DNA of 15,438 bases, taken from the NCBI GenBank assembly GCA_003820635.1, contig RPOS01000065.1, positions 1-15,438 of the forward strand, in the 5' to 3' direction. Position numbers and translations under genes: made by a program. This DNA comes from Verrucomicrobiaceae bacterium (GTDB lineage Bacteria; Verrucomicrobiota; Verrucomicrobiae; Verrucomicrobiales; Akkermansiaceae). The notes under the pieces were generated by a model. The model was not told the DNA's origin, ran no database searches, and saw only the letters and a program-made list of their open reading frames with translations. Shown in pieces: positions 1 through 5,779 of the stretch (position 1 is its first letter; each line of letters starts with the position of its first letter).

Positions 1-1416
1 CATATCCACGATCTGACGGGTTACATGACGCACGGCGCGGGCCAGATTATCGACATAGTGATAAGTGCCCGTATCGCCTTGCTTCTCACGCGCCAGAATA
101 GCCCGGCCAGAGCGTTCGTTGCCCATCATGCCAAGGCTGGCGTCATACTGTCCAGTCGTCGATTTGATGTCCTCAGACGCGCCCATTTTGGCTTGAATCA
201 AGCCTGTTTGGGCCATCGGCGGCATGGCACGCTGCGGCAGCGGCAGAGTCTGGCCTTGGCCGTCGGTGACGTCAGGATTGACTTCCAGATAGGGCCAATT
301 CTGCGTGTTAGCCGTTTTCCATTGCTGTTCGTAGCCTTCAAACTGACCGCCGTAACCAATGAACGGTGCCTTGGGTGCCAGCGCCAGCATTTCGGCTTCT
401 TGGCTCACCCAATAGTTGTACATACGCTGCGCGTCCTTGGCGTTGCGCACAAGGCCGGACATATAGATGCGACCATCTACTTCAAATTCGTTGCCTACAA
501 CCTTCACCACCGGGATGTACTTGCCAGCCCATTCTTGCTCTTCCAGCACTTCGTAGCCGTTGATCTTGCACCATTTGACCTTCTGGCGATCCACACGGCG
601 AGTCTTGATAGGCTTCATGCCCATCGCCTTCATCTGCTTATCTTCAGGCGTACCTTCAAAGGCGGTCATGCCGTCGCGGTACATGTTCAGCGTGGCAGGT
701 TCGTGATCAATGTAGAAGTATTCGGCAATCCGAATGGTGTTCTCGTTCAGCCACTGGTTGATCGACTGATCGCCCACGCCCATCTGTTGCAGCGTTGTCA
801 CCGGCGAAGCATCCGGGAACATGCGCTCGTAATCTTCTTTGGTAATGTCCTCGGTGATAAAACACCACTTGGCGTCCGCGCCGCAGGGGTCTTGAATCAT
901 TGGGTCCATATAGACCGAGAAACTGTTTCGCACGCGCCCGATCTTAATGTCTTGGTCAAACGTGTTCTCGTCGCAGTATTCCGTCAGGATACGGATGTAG
1001 CCTTCGCCATACGCAACTTGATTCTCGCACGCGGTGTCATAAGCAACATCGGCGTCGGAGATGTACTCAATGTGCCGGACGATGCCGTCGAAGATTTCAG
1101 CGACTTCAATGTCGGCTTTGTCGTCAGCAGGAATGACTTTTCCCGCAGGGCGGTTCTGGCGCTGGTCATTCGTAACCTGTTTAACGTGCTGTGGCAGCTT
1201 GTTGATGGTGAGGCAAGGGCGTGCGTTGATCGTCTGCCCTTGAACCGCACCACGGGTCGCTAGAACGTCCGCAGGCCACTGCCAGTGGTTATCCGGCGAG
1301 CCTGCGAAGAACCGCAGATCGTCCAGTTCATCTTCGCGGCTTTCGGAATACGCCGAAATCGCCAGATTGAGCCTGGATCGGGCAGTTGAGAGCAGTTCTT
1401 TGTCTTGCTTCGCCAT
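1..1416 (-). CDS. Phage portal protein, P22-like (3' end outside window)
   Basis: Portal subunits form the dodecameric ring at the capsid vertex through which the terminase pumps DNA. The reverse strand reads open from the ATG at 1416 to base 1 (472 codons, no stop), so the C-terminus lies beyond the window. The protein starts MAKQDKELLSTARSRL and has a helical, acidic N-terminal region. Stretches such as LTINKLPQHVKQVTNDQRQN, the tyrosine- and aspartate-rich middle (AYGEGYIRI, VYMDPMIQDP), VRNAKDAQRMYNYWVSQE and NERSGRAILAREKQGD are characteristic of P22-type portals as I know the family. The start codon overlaps the large-terminase stop by one base (TAATG) and the SD is weak, so translation is probably coupled by re-initiation. 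Position directly after TerL agrees. P22 gp1 is about 725 aa, so roughly two thirds is visible. The family call is from memory, not a search. Confidence 0.9.
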   Translation of the reverse strand, partial: MAKQDKELLSTARSRLNLAISAYSESREDELDDLRFFAGSPDNHWQWPADVLATRGAVQGQTINARPCLTINKLPQHVKQVTNDQRQNRPAGKVIPADDKADIEVAEIFDGIVRHIEYISDADVAYDTACENQVAYGEGYIRILTEYCDENTFDQDIKIGRVRNSFSVYMDPMIQDPCGADAKWCFITEDITKEDYERMFPDASPVTTLQQMGVGDQSINQWLNENTIRIAEYFYIDHEPATLNMYRDGMTAFEGTPEDKQMKAMGMKPIKTRRVDRQKVKWCKINGYEVLEEQEWAGKYIPVVKVVGNEFEVDGRIYMSGLVRNAKDAQRMYNYWVSQEAEMLALAPKAPFIGYGGQFEGYEQQWKTANTQNWPYLEVNPDVTDGQGQTLPLPQRAMPPMAQTGLIQAKMGASEDIKSTTGQYDASLGMMGNERSGRAILAREKQGDTGTYHYVDNLARAVRHVTRQIVDM

Positions 1417-2939
1417 TAAGCGCCCATCCATGAATTGATAACGCTGTTACCTTGATAAGTACGCGGTGTATTCTTATCCGCATACTCTTTATGCGCCACC
1501 GGGAAAGCAAACGTCACCGCCAACGCATCTGCCGCATCAGGAGAAGCCAGCCCTCGGGCTTTCATCTCCTTTTTGCCTTCCAAAAAGATAGTCCCTTTGG
1601 AATCAGGCTTCTTGGTGGGGCCAATAAGGTCTGATTTTAACTGCCGATCCGTGGGAATACTAGCAGTTCTCAGCCATTCGCGCATCGCACCCCACATTTC
1701 CGCCCGCCGATTGCCCCACATAATAGGTTTGGACGACTTCCAGCCGAAATTGACGCCTCTGACCTTATACCGTTGCTCAGTCAGACGATCCAGAATGCCG
1801 TAACCCAGCCCACCTTCGTCGATCACCGTCAGCGCAGGTCGGAATTCCTCAATCGCCTCGATTACCCGACCCACAATCGTCATGGTGTCCTCACCCTGAT
1901 AGCGTTTGATCGAGATAATGTCCCGTCCCTGCCGCGCCAGTATCACCGTTGAGTCCGCGCCGCTGCGCGCCGGGTCCACCCCTACGATAATCGGCGCGCT
2001 GGTGTCCTGATACCGTGGCCGCGCTTGCGCCTCATCAACCAGTACCGGCGAGATAAACTGATCCTCACCCGCGCTGGGGAACTCGCCATACACTTCAATC
2101 CGCGCTTGGCTGGAATCCTCGCCATACTCCGCGATGATCTGCTCATACACTTGTATGTCCGTACCTTCTACCGTACGTGCATCAATATTGCGCGTCTTCC
2201 AGAAGTTACGTTTCGAGTTGAAGCATTCAAAGAAGTACCCCGTGTTGCGTCGCGGGTTACTAAACGCGAACCAGTACCGATCCAGAATGTTCTCGGTGAA
2301 GAACCCCGCGCCCACCGACCAGATTGCGTCCGGTATGCCGGAAGCCTCGTCGAAGATCAACATCATGCCGTCGTGGTTATGCACCCCGGCGTAGCTGTCC
2401 GGGTTCTCTTCCGACCACAGCTTGCCCTCCGCCGCCCAGTAGCGTGCGCCCTTCTTCAGATCGCGCTCGACCAGTTCGGTGATCCATTGCGCGGGCAGCA
2501 GCTTGGTCGCCGAGATCTCCCACCAGTGCGCGTTGATCGCCATCGCCGCCCACTTGGACAGCTCCCCCCAAGTGACGCTGCGGAGCTGCGCCTCACTGTT
2601 GGCGCTGACGATAACCGTCGCGCCGATGCGCGTCGTCATCATCCACAGGATCAACCAACTGACTAACGCTGACTTACCGATACCGCGCCCTGAAGAGACC
2701 GCCTGCCGCAGGGTGTCCATCTGCAACTTGCCGTCGTTCGCCTTGATGTGATCGCCGATGGATCTTAAGACCTCCCGTTGCCACTTGCGCGGGCCGCTGA
2801 ACTTAGCCAAAGGCGTGTTCGGCTGCCCCCACGGAAAGCAGAACAGCACAAACGCTTCCGGGTCGTCTTTGACCTTCGGCGACCAGAGCCGCGTCATCAG
2901 CATCATTTCTTCGTCAGACGAATACAGGGGCTTTTGCAT
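1416..2939 (-). CDS. terL: Terminase large subunit (packaging ATPase/nuclease)
   Basis: This is the motor of DNA packaging: an N-terminal ATPase drives DNA into the prohead and a C-terminal RNase H-fold nuclease cuts the concatemer. The 507-aa length is normal. Visible motifs are Walker A SSGRGIGKSA (82-91, K89), Walker B MLIFDEAS (193-200, D197/E198), a coupling-like motif FSNPRRNTG (226-234), and nuclease acidic residues in VGVDPARSG (D322), VIDEGGLG (D374) and SPDAADALAV (D468/D471). The ATG overlaps the small-terminase stop by one base (TAATG), and its own stop overlaps the portal start the same way, so the three genes are one transcription and translation unit. No damage is seen. The packaging strategy (headful or cos) cannot be decided from the protein alone. 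Confidence 0.95.
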   Translation of the reverse strand: MQKPLYSSDEEMMLMTRLWSPKVKDDPEAFVLFCFPWGQPNTPLAKFSGPRKWQREVLRSIGDHIKANDGKLQMDTLRQAVSSGRGIGKSALVSWLILWMMTTRIGATVIVSANSEAQLRSVTWGELSKWAAMAINAHWWEISATKLLPAQWITELVERDLKKGARYWAAEGKLWSEENPDSYAGVHNHDGMMLIFDEASGIPDAIWSVGAGFFTENILDRYWFAFSNPRRNTGYFFECFNSKRNFWKTRNIDARTVEGTDIQVYEQIIAEYGEDSSQARIEVYGEFPSAGEDQFISPVLVDEAQARPRYQDTSAPIIVGVDPARSGADSTVILARQGRDIISIKRYQGEDTMTIVGRVIEAIEEFRPALTVIDEGGLGYGILDRLTEQRYKVRGVNFGWKSSKPIMWGNRRAEMWGAMREWLRTASIPTDRQLKSDLIGPTKKPDSKGTIFLEGKKEMKARGLASPDAADALAVTFAFPVAHKEYADKNTPRTYQGNSVINSWMGA

Positions 2940-3388
2940 TACCGTACAACCTCACCTTCAATGACGCGCTCATGCGCGGCTTGAAGCGCTTGCGTGATCG
3001 AGATGCGCGTATGCACATCCACGTTGATCTCTTGCTTGGGTGTCCAATCGTGGCGGTTCTGAAGGATCGCCAGTGCCGCTTTGGTGTCGCCCTCCATCGC
3101 TGCGTTGTGCATCACCTTAGCCAATCGCACTTCAGCGTCGGCTTTGCCCTTTAGCGCGGCTGTTTCCGCAATCGGATCCATCTGGCACAACTGCCGGTAT
3201 TCAGTAGGCAGCATGCCAGCAGCCAGGGCCAATGCGTCGCCTTTGAGTCCTAGTGCGGCAGCGTCATAGATCGCCTGCAATCGCTGTTCGGTTGCGCGCA
3301 GTTGTCGCGTCGAATTTGGAATAGATAGCATCATACGTTTTCTATAGCAGTTTTCGCGGGTCTTGTGAAGATTGTAAGGGATTGCCAT
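2939..3388 (-). CDS. terS: Terminase small subunit (probable)
   Basis: The small terminase recognises viral DNA and recruits the large subunit. The call rests on position directly upstream of TerL, size (149 aa, or about 131 from a later start) and a helical N-terminal region (RLQAIYDAAALGLKGDALALAAGM) compatible with a helix-turn-helix. A KADAEVRLAKVMHNAAMEGDTKAALAILQNRHDW helical middle, common in phage TerS-like proteins, follows. The start is uncertain. The first ATG (3388) would sit only about 12 nt after the predicted transcription start, with no SD. A Met-Met pair at 3334/3331 gives a protein beginning MMLSIPNSTRQLRATEQRL but also lacks a clear SD. I list the longest form. Downstream coupling to terL is by TAATG. 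Confidence 0.8.
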   Translation of the reverse strand: MAIPYNLHKTRENCYRKRMMLSIPNSTRQLRATEQRLQAIYDAAALGLKGDALALAAGMLPTEYRQLCQMDPIAETAALKGKADAEVRLAKVMHNAAMEGDTKAALAILQNRHDWTPKQEINVDVHTRISITQALQAAHERVIEGEVVR

Positions 3389-3397
3389 ATAACTTTT

Positions 3398-3502
3398 ATC
3401 AAAATTTTTGTAAAGGATAGCCGTACAGTTGTCAATTTAACATCAAAATTTTTGTGTAACAGTAAGTTTTACGGTTTTCAATCTAACATCAAAATTTTTG
3501 TG
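3398..3502. repeat. 32-bp direct repeat with a third partial copy (possible operators)
   Basis: Positions 3425-3456 and 3471-3502 match in 29 of 32 bases with a 46-bp period. The 14-bp core atcaaaatttttgt occurs a third time at 3398-3411, 44 bp away. The core holds an AT palindrome (AAAATTTT) and overlaps the -10 boxes of the candidate leftward promoters. Spaced repeats over promoters just upstream of an operon suggest operator sites for a phage regulator, but no regulator gene is visible in the window. Confidence 0.7.
3407..3435 (-). promoter_or_regulatory. Candidate sigma70 promoter for the packaging operon
   Basis: On the minus strand TTGACA (3435-3430, perfect -35) is followed by a 17-nt spacer and TACAAA (3412-3407, 4 of 6 matches to TATAAT). 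Transcription would start near 3400, just before terS. The -10 box overlaps one copy of a repeated 14-bp motif, so a regulator binding that motif could block the promoter. A weaker second version (TTGAAA 3481-3476, 17 nt, TACACA 3458-3453) lies one repeat period upstream. Inferred from sequence only. Confidence 0.5.
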
Positions 3503-3551
3503 GCCCCTCCCATAACTGACCACGACCTGCGCCGGCCCTACCCGGGGGCCT

Positions 3552-3754
3552 GTTTGCACAATGCACAATTGCGCAGCCTGCAAACTGCATCGAGCTGACG
3601 GCGTGCGCTGGCGGCTGGCGGCTAACGGCTGATGTGCAAGATGTGCCATTTGTTTGCATGACTGAGAATGCACATGTGCCAATGTGCCGTTTGCGCGGTC
3701 GGTTTGCAGTCGCGCTAGGGCGCAAGGTCTATGTGTCATATGTGCCATGCAAAC
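3552..3754. repeat. GTTTGCA motif cluster
   Basis: The heptamer GTTTGCA occurs at 3552-3558, 3652-3658 and 3702-3708, and inverted (TGCAAAC) at 3579-3585 and 3748-3754. A one-mismatch copy GTTTGCG lies at 3689-3695. The first direct and inverted copies could form a hairpin. The cluster interleaves with the ATGTGYCA motifs, suggesting a second protein-binding site family in the same control region. Confidence 0.5.
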
Positions 3755-3894
3755 AAAAGACACATAAGGCACATGGGGAGGGCTAAATGCGCGGGGGTTG
3801 GTGGGTGCGCGGGCGATGTGTCATTGCATACGTCACTCATGTGTCACCGTTCGGCACATCGTAACTAATTGATTACGCGGCCAAATACGCCCCG

Positions 3895-4013
3895 ATGTGT
3901 CAAATGTGTCACTTTTCGTCGTCGGTCCAGCTATATAACACTACTACTGTATATATATACAGTACTTCTATTATTTTTCTGACTAACTAACTAAAAGAAC
4001 ACATTTGACACAT
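3895..4013. repeat. 15-bp perfect inverted repeat centred on the LexA-like palindrome
   Basis: The left arm atgtgtcaaatgtgt (3895-3909) is the exact reverse complement of the right arm 3999-4013. The midpoint of the pair is 3954.0, while the 20-bp palindrome between them has midpoint 3954.5, so the whole 119-bp element is symmetric about one point. The sequence between the arms and the palindrome is AT-rich on the right and not itself symmetric. The design suits binding of paired dimers or an origin, but the function is inferred. Confidence 0.8.
3945..3964. promoter_or_regulatory. LexA (SOS) box, perfect consensus palindrome
   Basis: TACTGTATATATATACAGTA is a perfect 20-bp palindrome and equals the published E. 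coli LexA-box consensus (CTGT-N8-ACAG with alternating AT core and flanking TA). LexA represses SOS genes and is cleaved after DNA damage, and several temperate phages use such a box to couple induction or early genes to SOS. Possible -10 boxes lie on both sides (TATTAT 3969-3974; TATATA 3932-3937), but I see no good -35 partner, so the regulated promoter is not identified. An AT palindrome could serve another factor or an origin, although chance identity to this consensus is unlikely. Confidence 0.7.
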
Positions 4014-4178
4014 AAGGGCCAGAAACCGTTAAATTTCAGATACTTAGCCATGTGCCGTCACCCCCAAAATCGCGACTCATGCGCAACTCATCACGACACA
4101 TCCCCCACATGTGCAATATTTGCCACCTCTTTTGATGTGTCAAATGAGCACTATGAGAAGAATTTGTTCAAATATCCC

Positions 4179-4207
4179 TTGCATGATGTACGGAAAGGTC
4201 TTACACT
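4179..4207 (+). promoter_or_regulatory. Weak candidate promoter for the small-gene cassette
   Basis: TTGCAT (4179-4184), a 17-nt spacer and TACACT (4202-4207, 4 of 6 to TATAAT) sit 33 nt before the first small gene at 4241. The -35 matches only 3 of 6 bases, as expected for a promoter that needs an activator, or the match is fortuitous. The LexA/iteron element lies about 170 bp upstream. Confidence 0.35.
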
Positions 4208-4240
4208 AGCTACATCAACTAACGAAACGAGAAAAACAAA

Positions 4241-4339
4241 ATGACTAACAAACTTGAACAGATCGCGATTTCAGCTGTTGTTGCTTCCGTCGCCTTCGCC
4301 GGTGTTTCTGTTGTTGTGATGGCTTTCCTCTACTTCTAA
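4241..4339 (+). CDS. Small membrane peptide, 32 aa
   Basis: ATG AACs out to MTNKLEQIAISAVV followed by a hydrophobic stretch (about residues 8-32, ending in a Phe-Leu-Tyr-Phe tail), so it is a single-span inner-membrane peptide with a short hydrophilic N-terminus. The SD is poor (only GAGAAA about 8 nt upstream), but the frame is clean and it is the first frame after the control region. A GNRA-loop hairpin follows. No family is recognised. Roles such as exclusion, signalling or a lysis accessory are possible but unsupported. Confidence 0.5.
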   Translation: MTNKLEQIAISAVVASVAFAGVSVVVMAFLYF

Positions 4340-4348
4340 TCAACACCC

Positions 4349-4364
4349 CGCGCCGAAAGGCGCG
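4349..4364 (+). terminator. GC-rich hairpin with GAAA loop
   Basis: CGCGCC-GAAA-GGCGCG forms a perfect 6-bp stem closed by a very stable GNRA tetraloop, between the first two genes of the cassette. No U-run follows, so it is more likely an mRNA-stabilising or attenuating hairpin than a full intrinsic terminator. Confidence 0.4.
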
Positions 4365-4398
4365 CGCTTATCCCCCCAGACCACAGGAGCGTTAAATC

Positions 4399-4647
4399 AT
4401 GCAAGCAATTCAAACGAAGTACTTTGGCCCCACCAACACCAAAGGCTCGCGCATCAAGGCGACTTGTGCGGCTGGCTCGCTAACTATCGATTACCCGCAC
4501 GAACTAAGCGGGCAGGCCTGCCACCGTAAGGCAGCGGAAGCGCTGGCGGCGAAGTTAGGCTGGTCGGATCACGACGCTCTTTTGGGTGGGCAGTTGCCCG
4601 ATCACTCATACGTTTTTGTTTTCGACAACGCACTGAGCAGGGGTTGA
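4399..4647 (+). CDS. Conserved phage hypothetical protein, 82 aa
   Basis: The ATG is preceded by AGGAG (4386-4390) at a good distance. The protein begins MQAIQTKYFGPTNTKGSRIKA, continues with a small beta-rich segment (GSLTIDYPHEL) and a helix HRKAAEALAAKLGW, and ends HSYVFVFDNALSRG. I recognise this general pattern from uncharacterised proteins in many proteobacterial phages and prophages, where it lies among small early genes; no activity is known to me. There is no signal peptide or membrane span. The stop is 2 nt before the next ATG, so the pair is co-translated. Confidence 0.85.
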   Translation: MQAIQTKYFGPTNTKGSRIKATCAAGSLTIDYPHELSGQACHRKAAEALAAKLGWSDHDALLGGQLPDHSYVFVFDNALSRG

Positions 4648-4649
4648 CC

Positions 4650-4877
4650 ATGAAACAAGTACCGATTGAAGGTAGCGACGTCACCAAGATCGCCCCCGTG
4701 AATGGCATGCTGCACGTTGGCGGGATCATTCGCTCACCCTCTGACCTTATCAGCATCCGCTGGGAAGTGGATAACGCTTCAGGTTCTACCGAATGCGAAG
4801 CATGGCGGGGGCAGGTTGAGATTGATAACCTCACCCGCGAGGGATACAAAATCCTATCCGTGAGCTTACACAAATGA
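4650..4877 (+). CDS. Hypothetical protein, 75 aa
   Basis: The ATG at 4650 has AGGGG (4639-4643) 6 nt upstream, a better choice than the in-frame TTG at 4644 that would overlap the previous stop. The product (MKQVPIEGSDVTKIAPVNGM...) alternates hydrophobic and charged residues, as in a small beta-sheet protein, with VGGIIRSPSDLISIRWEVD and a C-terminal REGYKILSVSLHK. It has two cysteine-free halves apart from one Cys near SGSTECEAW. No family is recognised. The stop overlaps the next start as ATGA, so expression is coupled to its neighbours. Confidence 0.7.
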   Translation: MKQVPIEGSDVTKIAPVNGMLHVGGIIRSPSDLISIRWEVDNASGSTECEAWRGQVEIDNLTREGYKILSVSLHK

Positions 4878-4972
4878 AAATTGAACGCGAACAACGCACC
4901 ACATGGCGCGATTACGCCTTCGCCTTCGCATGGGCCGTGCTCATGGCATGGTTAGCCGTTCAATTCATCTAG
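4874..4972 (+). CDS. Small membrane peptide, 32 aa
   Basis: The start overlaps the preceding stop (ATGA). The peptide begins MKIEREQRTTWRDY and continues as one hydrophobic span rich in Ala, Trp and Phe (AFAFAWAVLMAWLAVQFI). The positively charged N-terminus and single C-terminal span suggest an inner-membrane peptide with its N-terminus in the cytoplasm. No ortholog is recognised. Translation coupling supports that it is real. Confidence 0.55.
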   Translation: MKIEREQRTTWRDYAFAFAWAVLMAWLAVQFI

Positions 4973-4983
4973 GGGGCGCAGAT

Positions 4984-5121
4984 ATGCTGCACGCACTTGA
5001 GGAAGGCGCAGTCTGGTACGCCACACGCGCAACCATCGCGGCGCACCTGAGAGCCGGCCGCGTTATTTACTGGCGGGGCAAGTACCGCCTAACAGCTATG
5101 GGGCACTGGTCATGCAAATAA
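4984..5121 (+). CDS. Hypothetical protein, 45 aa
   Basis: An internal ATG at 4984 has a strong AGGGGG (4971-4976) 7 nt upstream; the longer frame from 4903 has no comparable site. The product starts MLHALEEGAVWYATRATIAA and ends in a basic, aromatic stretch (GRVIYWRGKYRLTAMGHWSCK). It is too short to classify. The basic C-terminal half could bind nucleic acid or an acidic partner. Ten bases overlap the next small frame. Confidence 0.55.
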   Translation: MLHALEEGAVWYATRATIAAHLRAGRVIYWRGKYRLTAMGHWSCK

Positions 5122-5222
5122 CTCGCGCTCACGCTCACCACCTCACGCTTACCGGCGCCGCTTACGTTGTGGGCACGATCGGGCCATATCATCTACTTAA
5201 CACAGGGGAGTTTTTTAAATGA
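5112..5222 (+). CDS. Hypothetical 36-aa peptide, translationally linked
   Basis: The ATG lies inside the end of the previous gene and the stop overlaps the next start as ATGA, filling the only gap in an otherwise continuous tiny-gene array. The peptide begins MQITRAHAHHLTLTG (three His in a short span) and has no membrane segment. The SD is weak (GGGG about 10 nt upstream). It may be real and coupled, or only a leader that carries ribosomes to the next gene. Confidence 0.4.
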   Translation: MQITRAHAHHLTLTGAAYVVGTIGPYHLLNTGEFFK

Positions 5223-5473
5223 TTGATAACCTTAAGCACGCGGCCCGGAATGACGGCGCATTTATCGGCGGCGGCGCATTTACGCAAGAAGAATGCAAAC
5301 AAGCCGCCGCCCTGCTTGAAGCCGCGCCCGAGTTGTTGGCGGAATTGGTAAAAATGACCGACGCGTATGCTCAGGCGATGAAAGATGCGGGCGTTACTTG
5401 CTACCCCGAGGCGCTTGTGGTGGTACGGCAAGCCCGCGCTGCAATCGCTAAGGCTACAGGAGGCGCAAAGTGA
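5219..5473 (+). CDS. Small helical phage protein, 84 aa
   Basis: A strong AGGGGAG (5204-5210) lies 8 nt before the ATG. The sequence is mostly helical: FTQEECKQAAALLEAAPELL, then AELVKMTDAYAQAMKDAGV, ending ARAAIAKATGGAK. The LLEAAPELL plus ARAAIAKA pattern recurs in small phage and prophage proteins of unknown function that I have seen across proteobacteria. No catalytic motif is visible. The next gene starts in its last codons (GTGA). Confidence 0.75.
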   Translation: MIDNLKHAARNDGAFIGGGAFTQEECKQAAALLEAAPELLAELVKMTDAYAQAMKDAGVTCYPEALVVVRQARAAIAKATGGAK

Positions 5474-5709
5474 TTCGCCACACCTACGAATATGACGGAA
5501 TCCTGTTGGATTGCCTGCTGGAGTACTCACCAGCCGTTACAGGCGCACGCGAGCGCGGTATGGGTGGGTTACCCTTAGAGCCGGACTACCCGGCCACTAT
5601 GGAACTGCTAGAGGCTAAGGTTCAGGATACGGACATCTTGCCGCTGCTCACGCAATCAATGATCGACGACATTGAATGGGAGGCGTTACAGTGCTACTCG
5701 CCGTCATAG
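5470..5709 (+). CDS. Hypothetical protein, 79 aa, GTG start
   Basis: The GTG at 5470 overlaps the previous stop (GTGA) and is preceded by a full AGGAGG (5458-5463) 6 nt upstream, which decides the start. The product begins MIRHTYEYDGILLDCLLEY and is acidic, with PLEPDYPATMELLEAKVQDTD and a final DDIEWEALQCYSPS. It resembles the small acidic, sheet-plus-helix proteins near phage early genes. DNA-mimic or antirestriction roles can be imagined from its net negative charge but are not shown. Confidence 0.7.
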   Translation: MIRHTYEYDGILLDCLLEYSPAVTGARERGMGGLPLEPDYPATMELLEAKVQDTDILPLLTQSMIDDIEWEALQCYSPS

Positions 5710-5744
5710 TGGCTGCGCTTATCGTTTATCTTCTCGACATATGA
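5691..5744 (+). CDS. Possible 17-aa membrane micro-peptide
   Basis: A GTG codon at 5691 has an excellent GGGAGG (5678-5683) 7 nt upstream and encodes MLLAVIVAALIVYLLDI, a wholly hydrophobic peptide with one final acidic residue. It overlaps the end of the preceding gene by 19 nt and stops directly before the terminator. It is very short, so the evidence is the SD, spacing, composition and position only. It could be chance. Confidence 0.35.
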   Translation: MLLAVIVAALIVYLLDI

Positions 5745-5745
5745 A

Positions 5746-5770
5746 AAACGGCCCCTAATTGGGGCCGTTT
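5746..5770. terminator. Bidirectional intrinsic terminator between convergent operons
   Basis: AAACGGCCCC-TAATT-GGGGCCGTTT is a perfect 10-bp stem with a 5-nt loop. T-rich tails follow on both strands (TTTGTTATTG rightward, TTTTTCAT leftward). It lies between the end of the small-gene cassette and the end of the primase gene, which ends at 5780. Confidence 0.9.
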
Positions 5771-5779
5771 GTTATTGCT

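Larger units (their letters stand above)
3641..4142. repeat. Iterated ATGTGYCA motif array (candidate origin or regulator sites)
   Basis: Exact ATGTGYCA octamers on the plus strand start at 3641, 3674, 3731, 3740, 3816, 3839, 3895, 3904 and 4135. One exact inverted copy is at 4006-4013. One-mismatch copies occur at 3682, 3758(-), 3767(-), 3852(-), 4050 and 4094(-). Tandem pairs are spaced 8-9 bp (3674/3682, 3731/3740, 3895/3904, 3758/3767), close to one helical turn. Ten exact copies in 500 bp is far above chance for an octamer with one twofold position. The layout resembles iterons of a replication origin or a multi-site operator; which one is unknown. The stretch has no convincing gene. Confidence 0.75.
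3389..4240. other. 850-bp divergent intergenic control region
   Basis: This stretch lies between the leftward packaging operon and the rightward small-gene cassette. No reading frame in it has a ribosome site plus a plausible protein. It holds the 46-bp-period repeats and candidate promoter (3398-3502), the GTTTGCA cluster, the ATGTGYCA array, the LexA box within its inverted repeat, and an AT-rich block (3931-3998). A divergent, motif-dense, partly AT-rich region is where phages often keep their replication origin, packaging signal or lysis/lysogeny operators. Sequence alone does not choose among these. Confidence 0.7.

Noticed and set aside
25..1263. Long rightward frame of 412 codons
   Set aside because: It is antisense to the portal gene, whose reverse-strand frame is continuous over the whole stretch with family-like protein sequence. 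The rightward product is low in plausible structure and has no SD.
2025..2666. Rightward 213-codon frame
   Set aside because: Antisense shadow of the large terminase gene, whose motifs are intact.
3443..3772. Leftward frames of 109 and 78 codons in the control region
   Set aside because: They run through the repeats and motif clusters, lack ribosome sites, and the products are Cys/His-rich without any pattern.
3641..4142. CRISPR array
   Set aside because: The repeats are 8 bp with irregular spacing and orientation; there are no uniform spacers and no cas adaptation or effector genes. The Cas4-like nuclease belongs to the phage DUF2800 type.
4005..4244. Rightward 79-codon frame before the small-gene cassette
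   Set aside because: It begins inside the inverted-repeat arm, contains several regulatory motif copies, lacks an SD and has no protein-like composition.
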